A stretch of DNA of 64,000 nucleotides from Liopterus haemorrhoidalis. Its lineage: Eukaryota > Arthropoda > Insecta > Coleoptera > Dytiscidae. The translations under genes and the position numbers were made by a program. Positions 9,725 to 24,700 of the stretch are shown here, piece by piece. The stretch covers positions 34,812,301 through 34,876,300 of the forward strand of contig OZ020622.1 of the NCBI GenBank assembly GCA_963971575.1, given 5' to 3'. The notes beneath the pieces are model-generated. The model was given only the letters and a program-made list of their open reading frames with translations, searched no databases and was not told the origin of the DNA. The first letter of the stretch is position 1. The number at the start of each line of letters is the position of its first letter.

Positions 9725-12700
9725 CTATTAGACAGATAAAAATTCGATGCAAATTTTAATGTATAGATTGTTAAAAATTTAATTTTATATTGTTAGTTTT
9801 GTATAAGAAACTTATGAGAATTATAGTATTGTGCTTGCCCTTAATAGTCATTATCAGATTTCTAGTGTCCAGTGAAACATTGGCGATTAGAAAAATTAGA
9901 AGTTCCTGTAACACACTGTAAAATTATAATTGAAATACTTACTCTAACCATTTTGCTGCATGCGTTAATGAAGGGTGTACATAATCTTCAAGATGTAAAT
10001 CCAATTTTGGATCGTCTGCTTCCTGTTTTCTTCTTTGCCATATTTTCTTTATTAAAAAGCCAGGATAGAAAAACGGATTCCTGTATTTCTTCACGTCATC
10101 ATTTATCTTTAACTGAAATAAAATAAAATAAGTCAATTTCAATTTTAAATCCATTACCAACCCTCCATTTAGACATATACAGGGTGTAACAGCGAAACCG
10201 ACCACCGCCAATATTAGCCTTATTATTATAGTTACAAAAAAATACTATAAAACAAAGTTATAGGGGACCTAGGAGGACATCTGCTTAAAGAAGAAAATAA
10301 TTTTTTAAACCGTTGGTTCTCAAGTTAGAGCAGAAAGTTATATTTTTTCAAATGGGATTATGCATATTTTTTATACCTATTCAATAGCTTTTTTTCTGAA
10401 TTTAACCATGTATTAGTTTAATATGCTTACATAACAAAAATATTGAAAAAAAAAAAAAAATGATGACATTTCAGGGTTTTACAGGTATTTAGTAAGTGAA
10501 TAATGATTATTTGGGATGCCAAAACAAATTTTATATTAAAATATTTTTTTTGTTAATTTAAATTCGAACGCCTAATACAATTATTTAGGATTCTAAATAT
10601 GTGCACTATTTTTTTTTATATAGCAAGGTTCATTAAGAATTTTAAAAATTGCGCCTATGGCTTCCATGGGTTGTTATATGCTCCGCCTCTCTGATTTCGT
10701 GTACATTGAAACAGAATTAAATTATAATTTAAACAATTTCCACTGGTTATTAAATTTACGCTTTTAAAAATTAAATGCAACATTTGCCAAAATATAATAA
10801 AAATTTTGAAAAAATAATTTAAACAATATAAAAATTAAAAAAAAAAAAACAAAAAATAATATTCTCTTCCCGCAGGGTTCGATCCCCCTTTCGATCGAGT
10901 TAGTTGAGTGAGAAGCCAGCGTTCTAACCACTACACCAAGATATACCTTCCAGTGCTGCGTGTTACAAAGCTATAATTTGTGTACATTATTAGCAAAAAA
11001 AAAACACAAAAAATGCGTTTTTTTCCAAAAACAATCTGATCAAAAATTCCTGTTGCACTATTCCGGTTCACACCAATGTACATTACTTAGAATTTGTTCA
11101 GATTTTTAATTTAAACCATTTGGGCTACAGGGTGTGGGACAAAAATTTTTTTGCACAATATTTGCAAAAATCGCTTCATAATAATTTATTTTGGAAAAAT
11201 AAAAATTTGATCGTTAATCCACGTACCAAGGGCTTTCATTTGATACCCTACTCAGAATTATAAAAAAAAATATTTTTTTTTTCGATGAGCACATATTTGT
11301 TTATATTTTTAGGGGGATATGTTTTTTAGATGTTTTAGTATTTTTCCTATGTGCGGGTCAAAGAGTTGTATAAGCATGCCAAATTTCAACTCTCTAGGTT
11401 TAGCCGTTTGGCTACAATTTTTACCGAACAGACAGACAGACGACAAAATGACGATATAAGGGTTTTTTGGTCATACCTACAAAACCCTAAAAATCAGCTG
11501 TGGCCACCACAGGACCGACCGTCATTACAAAGTACTTGTTTAATTTATGCTGCTTTATCAAAAAATGTCTCGAATAAAAGTTGTTAATTATTGCTTTTAT
11601 AGCAACTTTTGTTAAATACATTTTTTCTAAATATTTTTTTGTTGTGATATATTCGCAAAAATATTAAAACCGAGACGAATAAACTCCCATTTCTAGTCAT
11701 AGAACGTAGTATATTACTTTTGAAGATCGCAATAAAATAATAAAAGTTAGGGAACTCATAAAATTACAATAGAAGTGATATAACTAGGCGTGTCAACCCA
11801 TAGCCGTAGGGATTAGTTTTTCACATTACGCATCTTACTTAAAGGATTAACAAAAACAAGTATACATATTTATAGTTAGTACTTAAACGTATGTATAAAT
11901 AAATTTTTTGAAATATTGGCTCATTTGTTATTCGACTCGCATTAGCTAACAATACTTGCATTTAATATTATTACGTTTAATTATTAAAATTTTTAATTTA
12001 CATTATGTGGAGAAGATATTGACGGTGAAGAAAATGTAGTGGTAGAAAATAATCCGGAATATAATGATGCAAATAGTCAATTTAAACATGTACAGTTGAC
12101 AGAAAACGACAGAAAATTAATATTTTACGTGTACAAGCATTGTGTGAAGTTATTCGGAGAATTTTGTGCAATTAAAATGACCAGATAATTTTACAAAATT
12201 ATCGCATTATCAAATAAAGTCAGCATTACAAATTGAAACAGGCGAAAAGCAGAAGAACAAAATAATACGCAAAGCAAGTTATAAAGAATATGATTATTTT
12301 TTTCAAGATGTAGTCAAAAGAATAATTTATCAATTATATGCGGAAGAAGAACCACCATCAATTGATACATTACACCAGAAATTAGAGTTATAAATTAATA
12401 GTGACAGTGAATCTAATTTATGTGACTCAGACTAACTTCACTGTATTTTTTAAATTATTTTTATGTTTAGTTTCTTATAAAACTTTTTGTGTTTTTTTTT
12501 TTTTTTTTAATAGTATTTAACAGGGATGGGGAGTCGGAGTCGGAGTCGAGAGTCGGGAGTCGAGAAGTCGAAGCTTTTTGGAGGAGTCGGAGTCGGGAGT
12601 CGGAAAAAGTTATCGACTCCCGACTCTTTGATTATATTGTTATCAAGGATGTGAACTATCCGAAAACGAACGCAAAATACAATACTAGCAGAATATTTTA

Positions 12701-15700
12701 AAGCACGGAAACAGGAACGACATTTTGTTCTCTGTTCATGAACGAAAATGAAATTAAAAATATTCAATACCGGTTTTACACGGTTTCTTTCATGCTTTCC
12801 AGTTAAAAATTTAATTAATATTACTAGTATTAATAGATTAATGATATAGGATAAAGATTTTTGTTTTTAGTCATATCTAATTTTTCTTTTTCTGTATACT
12901 TTGTTTATTATGTTAAAACGGAACTAAACTGGATTTTTATTTTCTCAAGTTGTAACGAGCTTTGTGATTATTTCATGTTTCATGTTGGCAGCTAAAATCT
13001 ATATGTCAAAAGAAAAAAGTGACATGTTATGAAAAATAAAGTACAGTCTGTTCCAAACAGTTAGGCGGAGCTAACCGGAATTTTCATTTTTGTAAGTTGT
13101 CAGTAGCTACTTTTTTATATATTGAAGTTGGCTTTTACTGAACAAAATGATCAAAAGCATCAATCAAACGGTAAAAGTAACTAGAATTGAAAATCTAGTC
13201 CCGCCTAAACCAATGGAACAGACTTTATATAAAATACAAAACAATTTTTTTTTAAACTAACATAACATAGTCAAGATGAAATGAAAATGACATTTATTAA
13301 AAACAACTCACCTCAACCCAAGATATTTAATGTAAGTATAGTCTGTTTCTTTGGTTTAAACGGAATCGAAATCTACTAACTTTTAAGTATTGAATGAGGC
13401 TTTGTATCATTTTGTTTAACAAAAGCCCACTTTGATCGTTATTTTTTGAACTCGTGATAATTCAAGAAAATAAAAATTCCATTTAGTTCCGCTTAAACAT
13501 TTGGAATATACTTTACAATTTACGAGTGAAAGGAGTCGGGAGTCGGAGTCGATTTTAAAAAATACCAACTCCGGAGTCGAGAGTCGGGAGTCGATAATTT
13601 TTCTATCGACTCCCCCATCCATGGTATTTAATATTGTAAATAGTTTAATTTCTTAGTATAAACAAATTAGTATTACTAACAAATAGTACCATTATTATTG
13701 TAATTTGTTGTCCGCAATAAATTTATAATGCATTTATGTGTATATCAATACATTTTTATATAACTTCTAATAATTTGAAAATATTGATTTTTTTAATTAA
13801 TTTTAATACCTACAGTCTTCTTAATTATTTAAGTTAAACTAAAAAAATAATTAATTTAAATTAAGATTTATACAAATATTGTAGTTACAAAAATAAGAAA
13901 TCATTAACACAAAATCAGAAATCCCTGCGCCACTGACCGTTGACTGTTTACAACGTGGTTGTAAACGTGAACCCTTGTTCTTTTGTAGTTTAACAGTGTG
14001 ATTATAGTTAAATGGGATAATTGTTTTATGCCGATCTTCAAAACTAATATGGTATGGAATTTAACCGATTTTTGATCAAAAGTTGGTCAACTCGTGCCAT
14101 TGATGAAGTTTTACTGATTTTGTAATACGTTACCCCTGTATGTTGAAGACCTAGAAGCGCAATAATCATTTTTAAAGATTCATTAGCTTCACTCATCATC
14201 GCGTGCCCCAAAGTATCCTTAAATAACTTGTTCAACCAGTTGTTCGCCATGAATGCTGGAGGTCCGGATAACAGCATACACTTTTGTACAGTTTTCAGAC
14301 ATCGCTCTGTGCAATATACCTGTAAATGAATTTTAAATTAGTGATAACAGATCTCTCGTAAACTATCAAATATTCTAGGTTGATTAAATTAGATAAAAGT
14401 TGCCTTTTTAAGCCCATAGCTTACTAAATATTAATAAAAAGTATTTTGGTTCGCTATTTTTGAACACGAATAACTTTTAAGACTCAAAATTCAGTAAAAT
14501 ATTTTAAATAAAATTTATAAATAATTTTAAGATATATTTTTTAAAAATCTGAACGTTCAAAAATGTCATAGTTTTGGAAATAGAACACTAACTTATTTTT
14601 TTAAAGGACAGCAAGATATGTTTTTATTATCATAAAACAGTATAGTCAGCGCTCACTTAACGTACGGCCGCTTAACGTACGTTCGATGTTACGTACAGAT
14701 ATATTTTGGCCAGTGTTGTAATAGATACATTTGAAAATATATCTAGATACAGATACAAATTTTAAAAAGTATCTAGATACAGATACATTTTTTTTACAAT
14801 GTATCTAGATACTTCAAGATACTTTTAAGATACTTTCGGAAAAATGAAAACACCACAAAAAAAAGAAATAACTAGAGCAAGAAATATATTTGTTCACAAT
14901 AAAAAATAAGTTATGCACTATTATTATTCTTAAAATAAACACAAATAGCATTTGAAGCTGTGTGTCAGAAATATTAACTAACTATATACCTATGTAATCT
15001 TTAAAAAAATCACTTTTTTATTCCAATTTCAGCGGATATCTCGAACATTTTTTGTTCGCTAATAAATTACTGATTATTAAATGAGTATTTAGGATGACAA
15101 AAATAAAACAACAATTTTATTTATTATATTTTTCTTTATTTATTATTTTTTTAAATTTATTCAGAGCTGGAAATACAATTACACTTTATTAAAATATTAT
15201 AGATAAAAATAAATTAAATAAATAAATTATAAGTTTGAAAATTATGATAAAATACAAGTTCTATATATAATTAATTAAATTTTGGAAAACATCCTTTTAT
15301 TTTTTTCCTTTTTTTTTAAATAAAAAATTTTAAAAAAATAAAAAATAAAAGAATGTTTTCCAAAATTTAATTAATTACATATAGAACTTGCATTTTATCA
15401 TAATTCTCAAACTTATAATTTATTTATTTAATTTATTTTTATCTATAAAATTTTAATAAAATGTATTGTATTTCCAGCTCTGAAACTGGCTTACGCCGAA
15501 ATTAGTTAGCTAATAATTTTTAGCTAATAAGACATCTCTTAAACTTATTATTATAAATATTAATACCCAATATTTTATTTTACACTATAATTTTGATAAC
15601 TAAACCATAAAATATTTAAAATTTTATATAGGTATTGCAAAACTACGTCATATCACACTCATGTTTAGATTCAGAGTGAAGCATGTTTTTACTCCCACCA

Positions 15701-18700
15701 AGCAAGAAAGAGTTTACTGGTCGCTGATTGGTTAATTTAAACTTAAAATTCAAATATCTGAATGATGCTAAATGTATTACCAACTTGAAAAATCGTAAGG
15801 ACTTATTTTGTAAAAAGATCTTGAAAAAGACAAAATAGGAAAGTATCTGAAAAAAGTACCTGAAATACAGATACTTAGATACTGATTTAACTATCTAGAT
15901 ACAGATACATATTTTAAAATGTACCTAGATACATTACAACACTGATTTTGGCAATATGTCCTCACGAACGTACACTTCACTTGGACCCTTCGGAGAAAAT
16001 GCTTATAGATTTCCGTAACACACAAATTTTGACGGACAAACAAAATGGGCGTATGACTGAATAGATTATAAAATTTTATGTACTTTTTTATTCACAAAAA
16101 ATACTAACAATATAATGAATAGAAAATAAATAAATACATGCATTTCATACAAAAATTATCCATTGTTGGTATTTTTTGTCAAAGATTTGTCCATAATTAA
16201 TTAAACTGAAGCCTTCTTCTTTTCCTGATACATAACTTTGCAACAAGCGGTACTACTGCGAAGATTCCGAATTACATTGTTTCTTCTTTCCGAATCAGGG
16301 TCCGAATTGTCTATTAATTCTACAATATTTTCAACTCTATTTTTGTAATAATTCACAAATAGCCAGCGAATGTCCATTCACAAAGCGGCGATTATACGTT
16401 TGTGTGGACAAAGTGTACGTTCGTGCGGACAAAATGGACGTTCGTGCGGACAAAGTGTACGTTCGTGCGGACAAGTGTACGTTCGTACACATGTCCTTCT
16501 TAATTCTTGTCTCAACTTGTCCCCCTTGTACGTTCGTAATTCTTGTCTCAATACATGCGTCGCGAACGGAAATTTTGGGATTGGCCTCAAAAAGCGCAAG
16601 TACATTAATTTCCACATCATCTTCATTTGGGATATTTCTTTTTCTTCTTTCAAACGAACCTGTTGTTCGTAGTTTATTTACTAGTTTCACAAAAAACGAT
16701 TCACTTGGATGACGGCGATGTGGATATTCTTGTCGATAAAGTTCTGCAGCTATACGTTTATTTTTTAAACTTCGAAAATACACATCTAGCATATCAACAT
16801 TTTCGTTAGAAAAATTCATTTTATAATAAATTAATAAGGTACTACAATGAAACTTGTTAATAATAAAGGTTAGAACAATTATTACTGAGTAAATACTCAG
16901 AAACAATTGTCAACATGCCCTGGTAACTCCTATAGCCCGTTTGAACATACGGTTTTAGTTTGTGATTCGTTCACATGGCGCTGCCGTAGTGACTTGGTCG
17001 CTGGCTTGGTCGGATGGAGAAGAACACGTTATTACCGACTGCAACATCGTACGCCTACCGCCATTACAGAATTTTAGAGTTCAAAATAATGTGAAAATAT
17101 TAGTCTACTATTTGTGTATTCGTGGAATTTAATTAATAATAAGTAACTTTATTGAAAATACAAATTTTAAAGATAAATATACGATCTTTATATTTATTAT
17201 TATTTACAAATCGACGTTGTTAGATATTTAAATCAGTTTTGTTTGGGTACATGTTTAGATATCATGCGATGCCTGTATCACAGAAAATGCTGAACTAGCG
17301 TCTGGACCGCAGACAATGAACGATTATATTTTTGTGATAATTTAACACACAAAACATTTTCAGTATGTCAAGTTTAACCGTTGTGTGTGGTCCAACGTGA
17401 ATGTGTCATATGTAGTTATTCGTAATATTAGTTTTCACAATAAATAAGTTACTCAACTTGTGTTATATGTGCTTACGCGAAACCACCCTGTGCAAATCCT
17501 AACAGGTTATGGGCCCAGGTGCGTCGCATATAATCAAGGAAGTTCGGTAAGTACGTGGAATCGGTTTATGTGCAGTGTTTTAGTGTCCAGTTAAGTGACA
17601 AAGTGAAATAAACATGAGTGCACAAAACTTTACGCGTATTGAAGCGCTGAACAAAGAAAACTATGACACTTGGCGAATGCAAATGCAAGCATTATTAATT
17701 AAAAATGACGCGTGGACATACGTAAATGGGGAATGTGTTCAACCAACCGTGGTAACGGGTGATACAAACTCAGAAAACGCAGCGAAAGCGTGGATTAAAA
17801 ACGATTTAAAGGCTAAATCGGACATAATACTGTGCATCGGTGCGTCGGAACTGAAACTTGTTAAAAACTGTGTTACATCGCGCGCGGTTTGGACAAAGTT
17901 GGAAGAATATTATTCATCCAAGGGACCTGCTCGTAAGGCTACCCTGTTGAAACAACTAACCCTTTTACGGATGAATGAAGTCGAAGATGTTCGTGATCAT
18001 GTCTCAAAGTTTTTTGATGCCGTGGATAAGCTCGGAGAAATGGAAATTGACATAAACCCGGATCTACTGGCCATCATGCTACTGTACAGTCTACCGTCAT
18101 GTTTCGAAAATTTTAGGTGTGCAATCGAATCGCGCGACGAACTACCGTCACCGGAGATTCTTCGCATTAAAATAATTGAAGAAAGTGATGCACGTAAAAA
18201 TAAAAATAAAAGTGACACCGCTAATGATACACAGACTGCCATGTACTCACAAAAGAAATTTAATAAATCGCGTTTCGCGTATAAAGAAAAGTACTCAAAA
18301 TCGGAAGATCGCGATAAAAATAAAGTGTTTAAATTTCGTTGCCATAATTGTGGAAAAATCGGACATAAAGCCGCGGATTGTAGATCTCGTGAAAAATCAA
18401 AACAAGATGTTAAAAGTGCGGGAAACGTTATGTACACTGCGGACGCTTTTCACGCGGGAACAACGCATCATAACGCGAGATGGTGTTTAGACAGTGGCGC
18501 AACATCACATATTTGCAAGGAAGCTAGCGATTTCGTAGATCTTAGCAGTGCAAAAGGAACATTGAACATGGCGAGCAATCATTCTTCGGACATTGTTGGA
18601 AAAGGAACCGCATCGCTATCAGCGGACATTTACGGTGATACTAAAAAACTTTCAATACTTGAGACTTTACATGTGCCGGATTTACGCACGAACTTACTAT

Positions 18701-21700
18701 CGGTCGGAAAAATTACTAACAGTGGTGCTAAAGTGATTTTTAAGAAAGACATTGCATTAGTTTACGATCGAAAAGGAAAAGTGATGCTAGTTGCCGATCG
18801 GATTGGTGACTTGTACTACGCGCGCGAAAAACAAACGAAAGAGACAGGCGAGACACGAAGCACAGCTCTTGCCGTGAAGAATTCTTCCGAACTGTTGATG
18901 ATATGGCACCGACGCCTAGGTCATCTCAACGTAGCCGACGTTCGCGAATTAATAAAGAACGGTCAAATCGCAGATATGGACCCTGCGCGAGTTATTGACA
19001 AATTGGACTGCGATGTATGTCACCGAGGTAAAATGACACGGAACGCATTTCCAAAGAAGTCAGAACGGGAATCAGAAATGCTGGCTATTATACATTCCGA
19101 CGTGTGTGGACCCATGCGTGTCGAGTCGCTTGGAAAGGCTCGTTATTTTGTCACATACATCGACGATAACTCGAGATGGTGTGAAATACGGTTCGTCAAA
19201 TCCAAGGATGAAGTTGCTGAAATAACAAAAGAAGTAATTTCTATGATGGAAACCCAAACCGGAAAAAGGGTCAAATGCCTACAAACAGATAACGGCACGG
19301 AATACACGAACAAGCAAGTTGACGAATTCCTCAAAAAGAAGGGGATCATTAGGCGATTGACAGTCCCGTTTACTCCTGAACAGAATGGGATCGCTGAAAG
19401 GAAGAACAGAACTCTAATGGAAATGGCAAGATGTCTACTCATCCAAGCAGATCTTCCACCAAGTTTTTGGGCTGAAGCAATCAGTACTGCGAATTACATA
19501 CGAAATCGTTGCCCTACCAAGAGTCTAAATGGTCTAAGTCCAATAGAAGTATGGACGGGAAAGAAGGCCGAATTAAGTCAACTACAAGAATTTGGGTCAA
19601 AAGTATATTTCCTAAACAGAAAACCAGGACGAGGAAAGTTGGAACCAAAGAGCCTGGATGGAATATTTCTTGGATACGATCACCATTCCAAGGGATTTAG
19701 AATCTGGCTACCAAAACAAAGAAAAGTAGGAATTTACAGAGACGTAAGGTTCTCGAAGACCAAAATCGACAAAGGAGAAGGATTCGCAGACTTCATACCC
19801 AAGGAGATGGACGACCGAAAAGAAACAGTCGAAATACAAATCAAGGAAACTGAAGACGACGAGAATGCCGAGAATGAAGTACAACCCATCGATGTACCAG
19901 GAAATGTTTCGGCACCTCCACGCCGAAGAGGTCGTGGTCGCCCTAGAAAATTGCGAACAGGATCACGAGGAAGACCCCGGCTTGAATACGCAAAGCCACT
20001 GGAACCTCAAAACAGTTCCACTGATTTGGAAGAAATCGAAGAAGAAACAAACAATGATGAAGAGTCGTCTCTCATTGCTGAAGTTCCACTAGTTACTGCT
20101 TTGAAAGGACCGGATGCCGAAGACTGGCACGACGCTATCTCCTGTGAACTTAGATCAGTCATAAAAAACGATACATGGATATTGGTCGACCGCCCCAAAG
20201 ACCAGCGTGTTATCGGAAGCGGAATTGTACTGCGAAACAAATATAAAGCAGATGGTAATCTAGAAAGAAGGAAGGCGCGTCTTGTTGCACAAGGTTTTGC
20301 ACAGCAGCCAGGAATCCATTTTAACCAGACGTTCGCTCCTGTTGCCCGGACAAGTTCCATCAGAAGCTTAATAAGCCTTGCTGCTCAAGAAAATATGAAA
20401 ATTTATCAGCTCGACGTCACAACTGCCTACTTAAACGGAGAGTTGGAAGAAGTGATTCACATGGAGCTCCCGAAATTGCTTCCAGAAACTTTGAAAAGAA
20501 TCATCGAGAGCGGAGAGCGTGCTGACAAATTTATCAAGAAGTGTGAGAAGATGCTTCAAGAACTACAAAAAGGTGATAAAGTATGCAGACTGAAAAAATC
20601 ATTATACGGCTTAAAGCAAGCTGGAAGAAATTGGCATACAAAGTTAGACGACATTCTTCGAAAGTACGGAGCTGTACCAACCAAGTCCGACCCATGCATC
20701 TACCGTATTAACAGAGGAGAAGACACCATACTCATTGCCATCTACGTAGACGACATTTTGGTCGTGACCAAGAAACGTAAGTCTGTTGAAAATTTAGTGT
20801 CACACCTAAGACGTAGTTTAGAAGTCAAAGACCTTGGAGAAGCAAGCCACTGCTTAGGAATAGAATTTCTAAGGAAGGAGGGGAAGATAATCCTGATTCA
20901 GAAGGGTTATATACTCGATATCCTAGGACGTTTCGGGATGTCAGACTGTAAACCCGTAAGTACACCGATGCTACCTCGTCCGAATCTACTTCCCGAAGAG
21001 AAACCAACGGATGAAGATACAAAGCTGCCATATCGCGAGCTAATCGGGGCATTGTCCTACCTGGCCACTACTACGAGACCCGACATCAGTTTCGCTGTAA
21101 GTTATTTGAGTCAATTTAATAATTGCTTCGGACATTCCCACTGGATAGCAGCAAAGAGAGTGCTGCGCTATTTGAAGGGAACGACAGAATTAGGTTTGTC
21201 ATATGGCCCTAACTCAAAGACATTGGAAGGCTATGTGGACGCCGACTGGGGAAATTGTCCTGTCGACAGACGTTCATACACTGGATTCGTTTTTACGTTA
21301 AACAACGGCCCATTGTCGTGGGAATCCAGAAAACAGAGGACTGTCGCTCTATCCTCAACTGAAGCGGAATATATGGGGTTGAGCGAAGCAACCAAGGAAG
21401 CGTTATATTTACGCACTCTTTTACAAGAGCTTGGGGCAAAAGTAAAGGAACCAACAACACTTTACAACGACAACCGTGGAGCCCTAAGTCTAGCTGAAAA
21501 TCCCACCATTCACGGAAGAAGTAAACACATCGACGTGCGATGTCATTTCATTCGACAAGCCGTGAATGATAAGCTGATCGAACCCAAGTACATGCCGAGT
21601 GAAGATATGGTCGCGGATTTCTTAACGAAAGGACTTCCAAAATCCAATCATACTCGCTGTATGAATTCGATATTTTTCAACATTGAATAATATGTTATTG

Positions 21701-24700
21701 TTCAAGTGGTACACGCATCGAGGGGAAGTGTTAGATATTTAAATCAGTTTTGTTTGGGTACATGTTTAGATATCATGCGATGCCTGTATCACAGAAAATG
21801 CTGAACTAGCGTCTGGACCGCAGACAATGAACGATTATATTTTTGTGATAATTTAACACACAAAACATTTTCAGTATGTCAAGTTTAACCGTTGTGTGTG
21901 GTCCAACGTGAATGTGTCATATGTAGTTATTCGTAATATTAGTTTTCACAATAAATAAGTTACTCAACTTGTGTTATATGTGCTTACGCGAAACCACCCT
22001 GTGCAAATCCTAACAGACGTGTTCGTTTTCTAATTACCCAATATGGAGCCTATTGTACCATTTCCAAGGAATATTAAAAAATATTGTGTTCCGGGATGTT
22101 ATGATATTACATCAACTAGACATCGTTCTCCTTTATTTGAAGCCGATGTTTTTAACGTGTAGGTGAATCGCATCAGGCTCCAAAATTTAAATGGTATATT
22201 CAAAAAGTAAGCAAAATATATACAAGAAAAGTGATTTAAAATGATAAAGGTTCTTTACTGTTTAATATACTTTTTAATAAGATGAATATTGGGCGCTACC
22301 TATATATAAATCTATTGAAGTATCTTAAGTATCATAACCACTCATCAACAGTTTATTTAATTATGTATACAACAAAAGCCGTATGAAGTACCCGTACATC
22401 AGGTAATTTTAATGATTATAGTATTTTTTTCTTTATAGTCTCATTTTTCTAAAATGACATATTTTAGATAATATATGTAAAAATATAGGTATAAATATAG
22501 ACTTAATATTTTAATTGTTTGTATTTTTGCATATTTTATTTTGTATAACATATTTATACTACATTGATGTTAAAAATCTTAAAAATGTATTTGAATTCTT
22601 CAATGTTATTTTAATAGAATTTGGAAAGCATTTAAGAATTAAATACATTTTTAAGATAGATAATATCAATTGTTAATTTAATTTTAAATAAACGAAAATA
22701 GTGTAAATATTTAAATTTGCCACCCAAATTTTTTAATTTGCGGATCCCTCACATGGCGCTTTTACTGCTGCGCTTGATCTCCGTTATCAGTTTTACTGAA
22801 CGAACTCTTTGACAATTATTAATAAGCGAGTTACTCATCTAAAAAGAACTTTTTTCTATGATTGTCAACCTGTAAATACAGGTTTACAATTGTTTTAGTT
22901 AATTTTTAGTCATGGCTCACTATTCTTTTTTCGACTAGGTGTATAAAAAAGTGCCCGCCATTTTACTTTTTAATAATGTAACATATGGATTATTTTACAT
23001 GATTGTAAAGCAAATTTGATGTACTTTTCAAATTTGTAAAAAAATGTAGTATGTTCCGTTTGAAATTTCAAAGTTGATATAGTAATTAATATAAAAAGGA
23101 ATCTATCCAAAATAATGTGTTTTTCTATTGTTTCGTAAGGACTTATTGACCTACCCTTGTACAAATATTTTTTTACTCAATAGTCATTCAATAATCTATG
23201 TGCAATCAAGAATAATATTTATGAAGCAAAAAAGTTAAAGCTACCCTAGGGGGCCGCGGCCCACCACTTTAAGAAGCCCTGATCTAGGATATCAAATATT
23301 CGCACATGAGGTATTGTCTGGGAACCTATAAATACTGAATCTGTTACATTACCTTAACAATCGCAGACTCCAAATCACAGTCATGTTCCTCGTACCTATC
23401 CAATAAGCCAGCAGTCATATACGTCATACTCTCCATTGCATATACGTCCAGGTTTATCTATCAAGAAAGAACAAATTATTAGAAACAAAATAGTTGAAAT
23501 AATTTTTTTGTGAAGTGTGAAAATTCGCACTTCACATCAATTTACGGGGTTTTGTAGGTATTTAATAAGTGTAAAAATCTGAATGTCTAAGAATATATTT
23601 TTGATAAAATTTTTTTACATAATCATTTTGAAAGAGCTTCTATTTAAGTTTTTTACACTAATTTAAATATTTTGTATATCACTCATCGCTACCAAAAGAA
23701 ATACAGTATTGGCCATAAAGATAGCAACTTTTGATAATCCTATTTTATTTTTATTCTATTCAATATTATAAAATTAAAAAAAATGTAATTCTTACCTTTA
23801 ACAATCCTCTACATATATTATAGTAAAAAATTAAATTTTAATAGTAAATTCTAGTTTTTTTTTATAGTATTTATTATTTTTCCCTGGACATAAAGATAGC
23901 AACTACTCTTAAAAAAATCTTTTTTTTTATTAATTAAGAAAATGAATTATTATTAACAGATCATTCTTAATATTTTGTATAGTAAACACCAGTATTTATA
24001 ACTTCCCGACATCTTTTCGCCATTGATTCTAATAATTTCGTGATCATTTCATTATCAATATTAGACCAGGCACTCTGCAAAGCTTTAAACAATTCTTCAA
24101 TATTTGAATGCGTTTTGTTTCTAATCTTTCTGTTGACAATCTCCCAAAGGTTTTTTATTGGATTTAAATCGGGTGACTGTGACAGCCAAGTCATTACGTT
24201 AATTTTTGAATCCTCGAACCATTTTTTTACCAACTTCGAAGAATGTTTTGTGTCATTATCATGCTGAAAAATATGTTTTAAAGGCATGAACTCATCAGAA
24301 TAAGGTTCCATAACATTTTGAAGGATGTCTATATATTTAAATCGATCCATTATTCCTTCAATGTGGTATAGAGGACCCATACCATATCCCGAGAAACAGC
24401 CCCATACCATCACACCGCCTCCGCCATGTTTAACTGTTGGCAAGGTGTATTTTTGAACAAATCTTTTATTAGCAGGCCTCCTAACATAACTTACACCATC
24501 ACTTTAAACAAATTGAACTTAGATTCATCACTAAAAATAACTTTTTTCCATTGATCCACAGTCCAGTCAATATGATTTTTAGGAAATTTTAATCGGGCCT
24601 TCACATTCTTTTTGGATAGAAGTGGTTTTTTAGCAGGAAGGCGACTAAAAAGATCCTCACTAACTAATCTTCTGCGAATAGTTCTTGTTGAGATGTTTTC

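Larger units (their letters stand above)
17218..22015 (+). mobile_element. Complete Ty1/copia LTR retrotransposon
   Basis: The 4.8-kb element has 287-bp LTRs, a primer site, one long gag-pol frame, and a polypurine tract. A perfect 5-bp duplication GACGT lies at 17,213-17,217 and 22,016-22,020. The LTRs (17,218-17,504 and 21,729-22,015) start TGTTAG and end CTAACA, and I found no difference between them by eye, which points to a very recent insertion. It lies in intron 5, antisense to the ACAD9-like gene. Confidence 0.96.

Noticed and set aside
9872..10126. Plus-strand ORF of 84 codons
   Set aside because: It is antisense to ACAD9 exon 7.
14144..14319. Catalytic glutamate shifted by one residue in exon 6 (the E of MSEANE)
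   Set aside because: A gap-free alignment of the motif places serine at the catalytic position; a one-residue slip would need compensating gaps on both sides, though it cannot be excluded without a structure.
16370..16712. Overlapping plus-strand ORFs over the 21-bp repeats
   Set aside because: They are products of the tandem repeat and oppose the transposase frame.
22044..22163. THAP gene starting MEPIVPFP
   Set aside because: Only CVPGC is suggestive; the frame stops after 39 codons and no further zinc ligands are seen.
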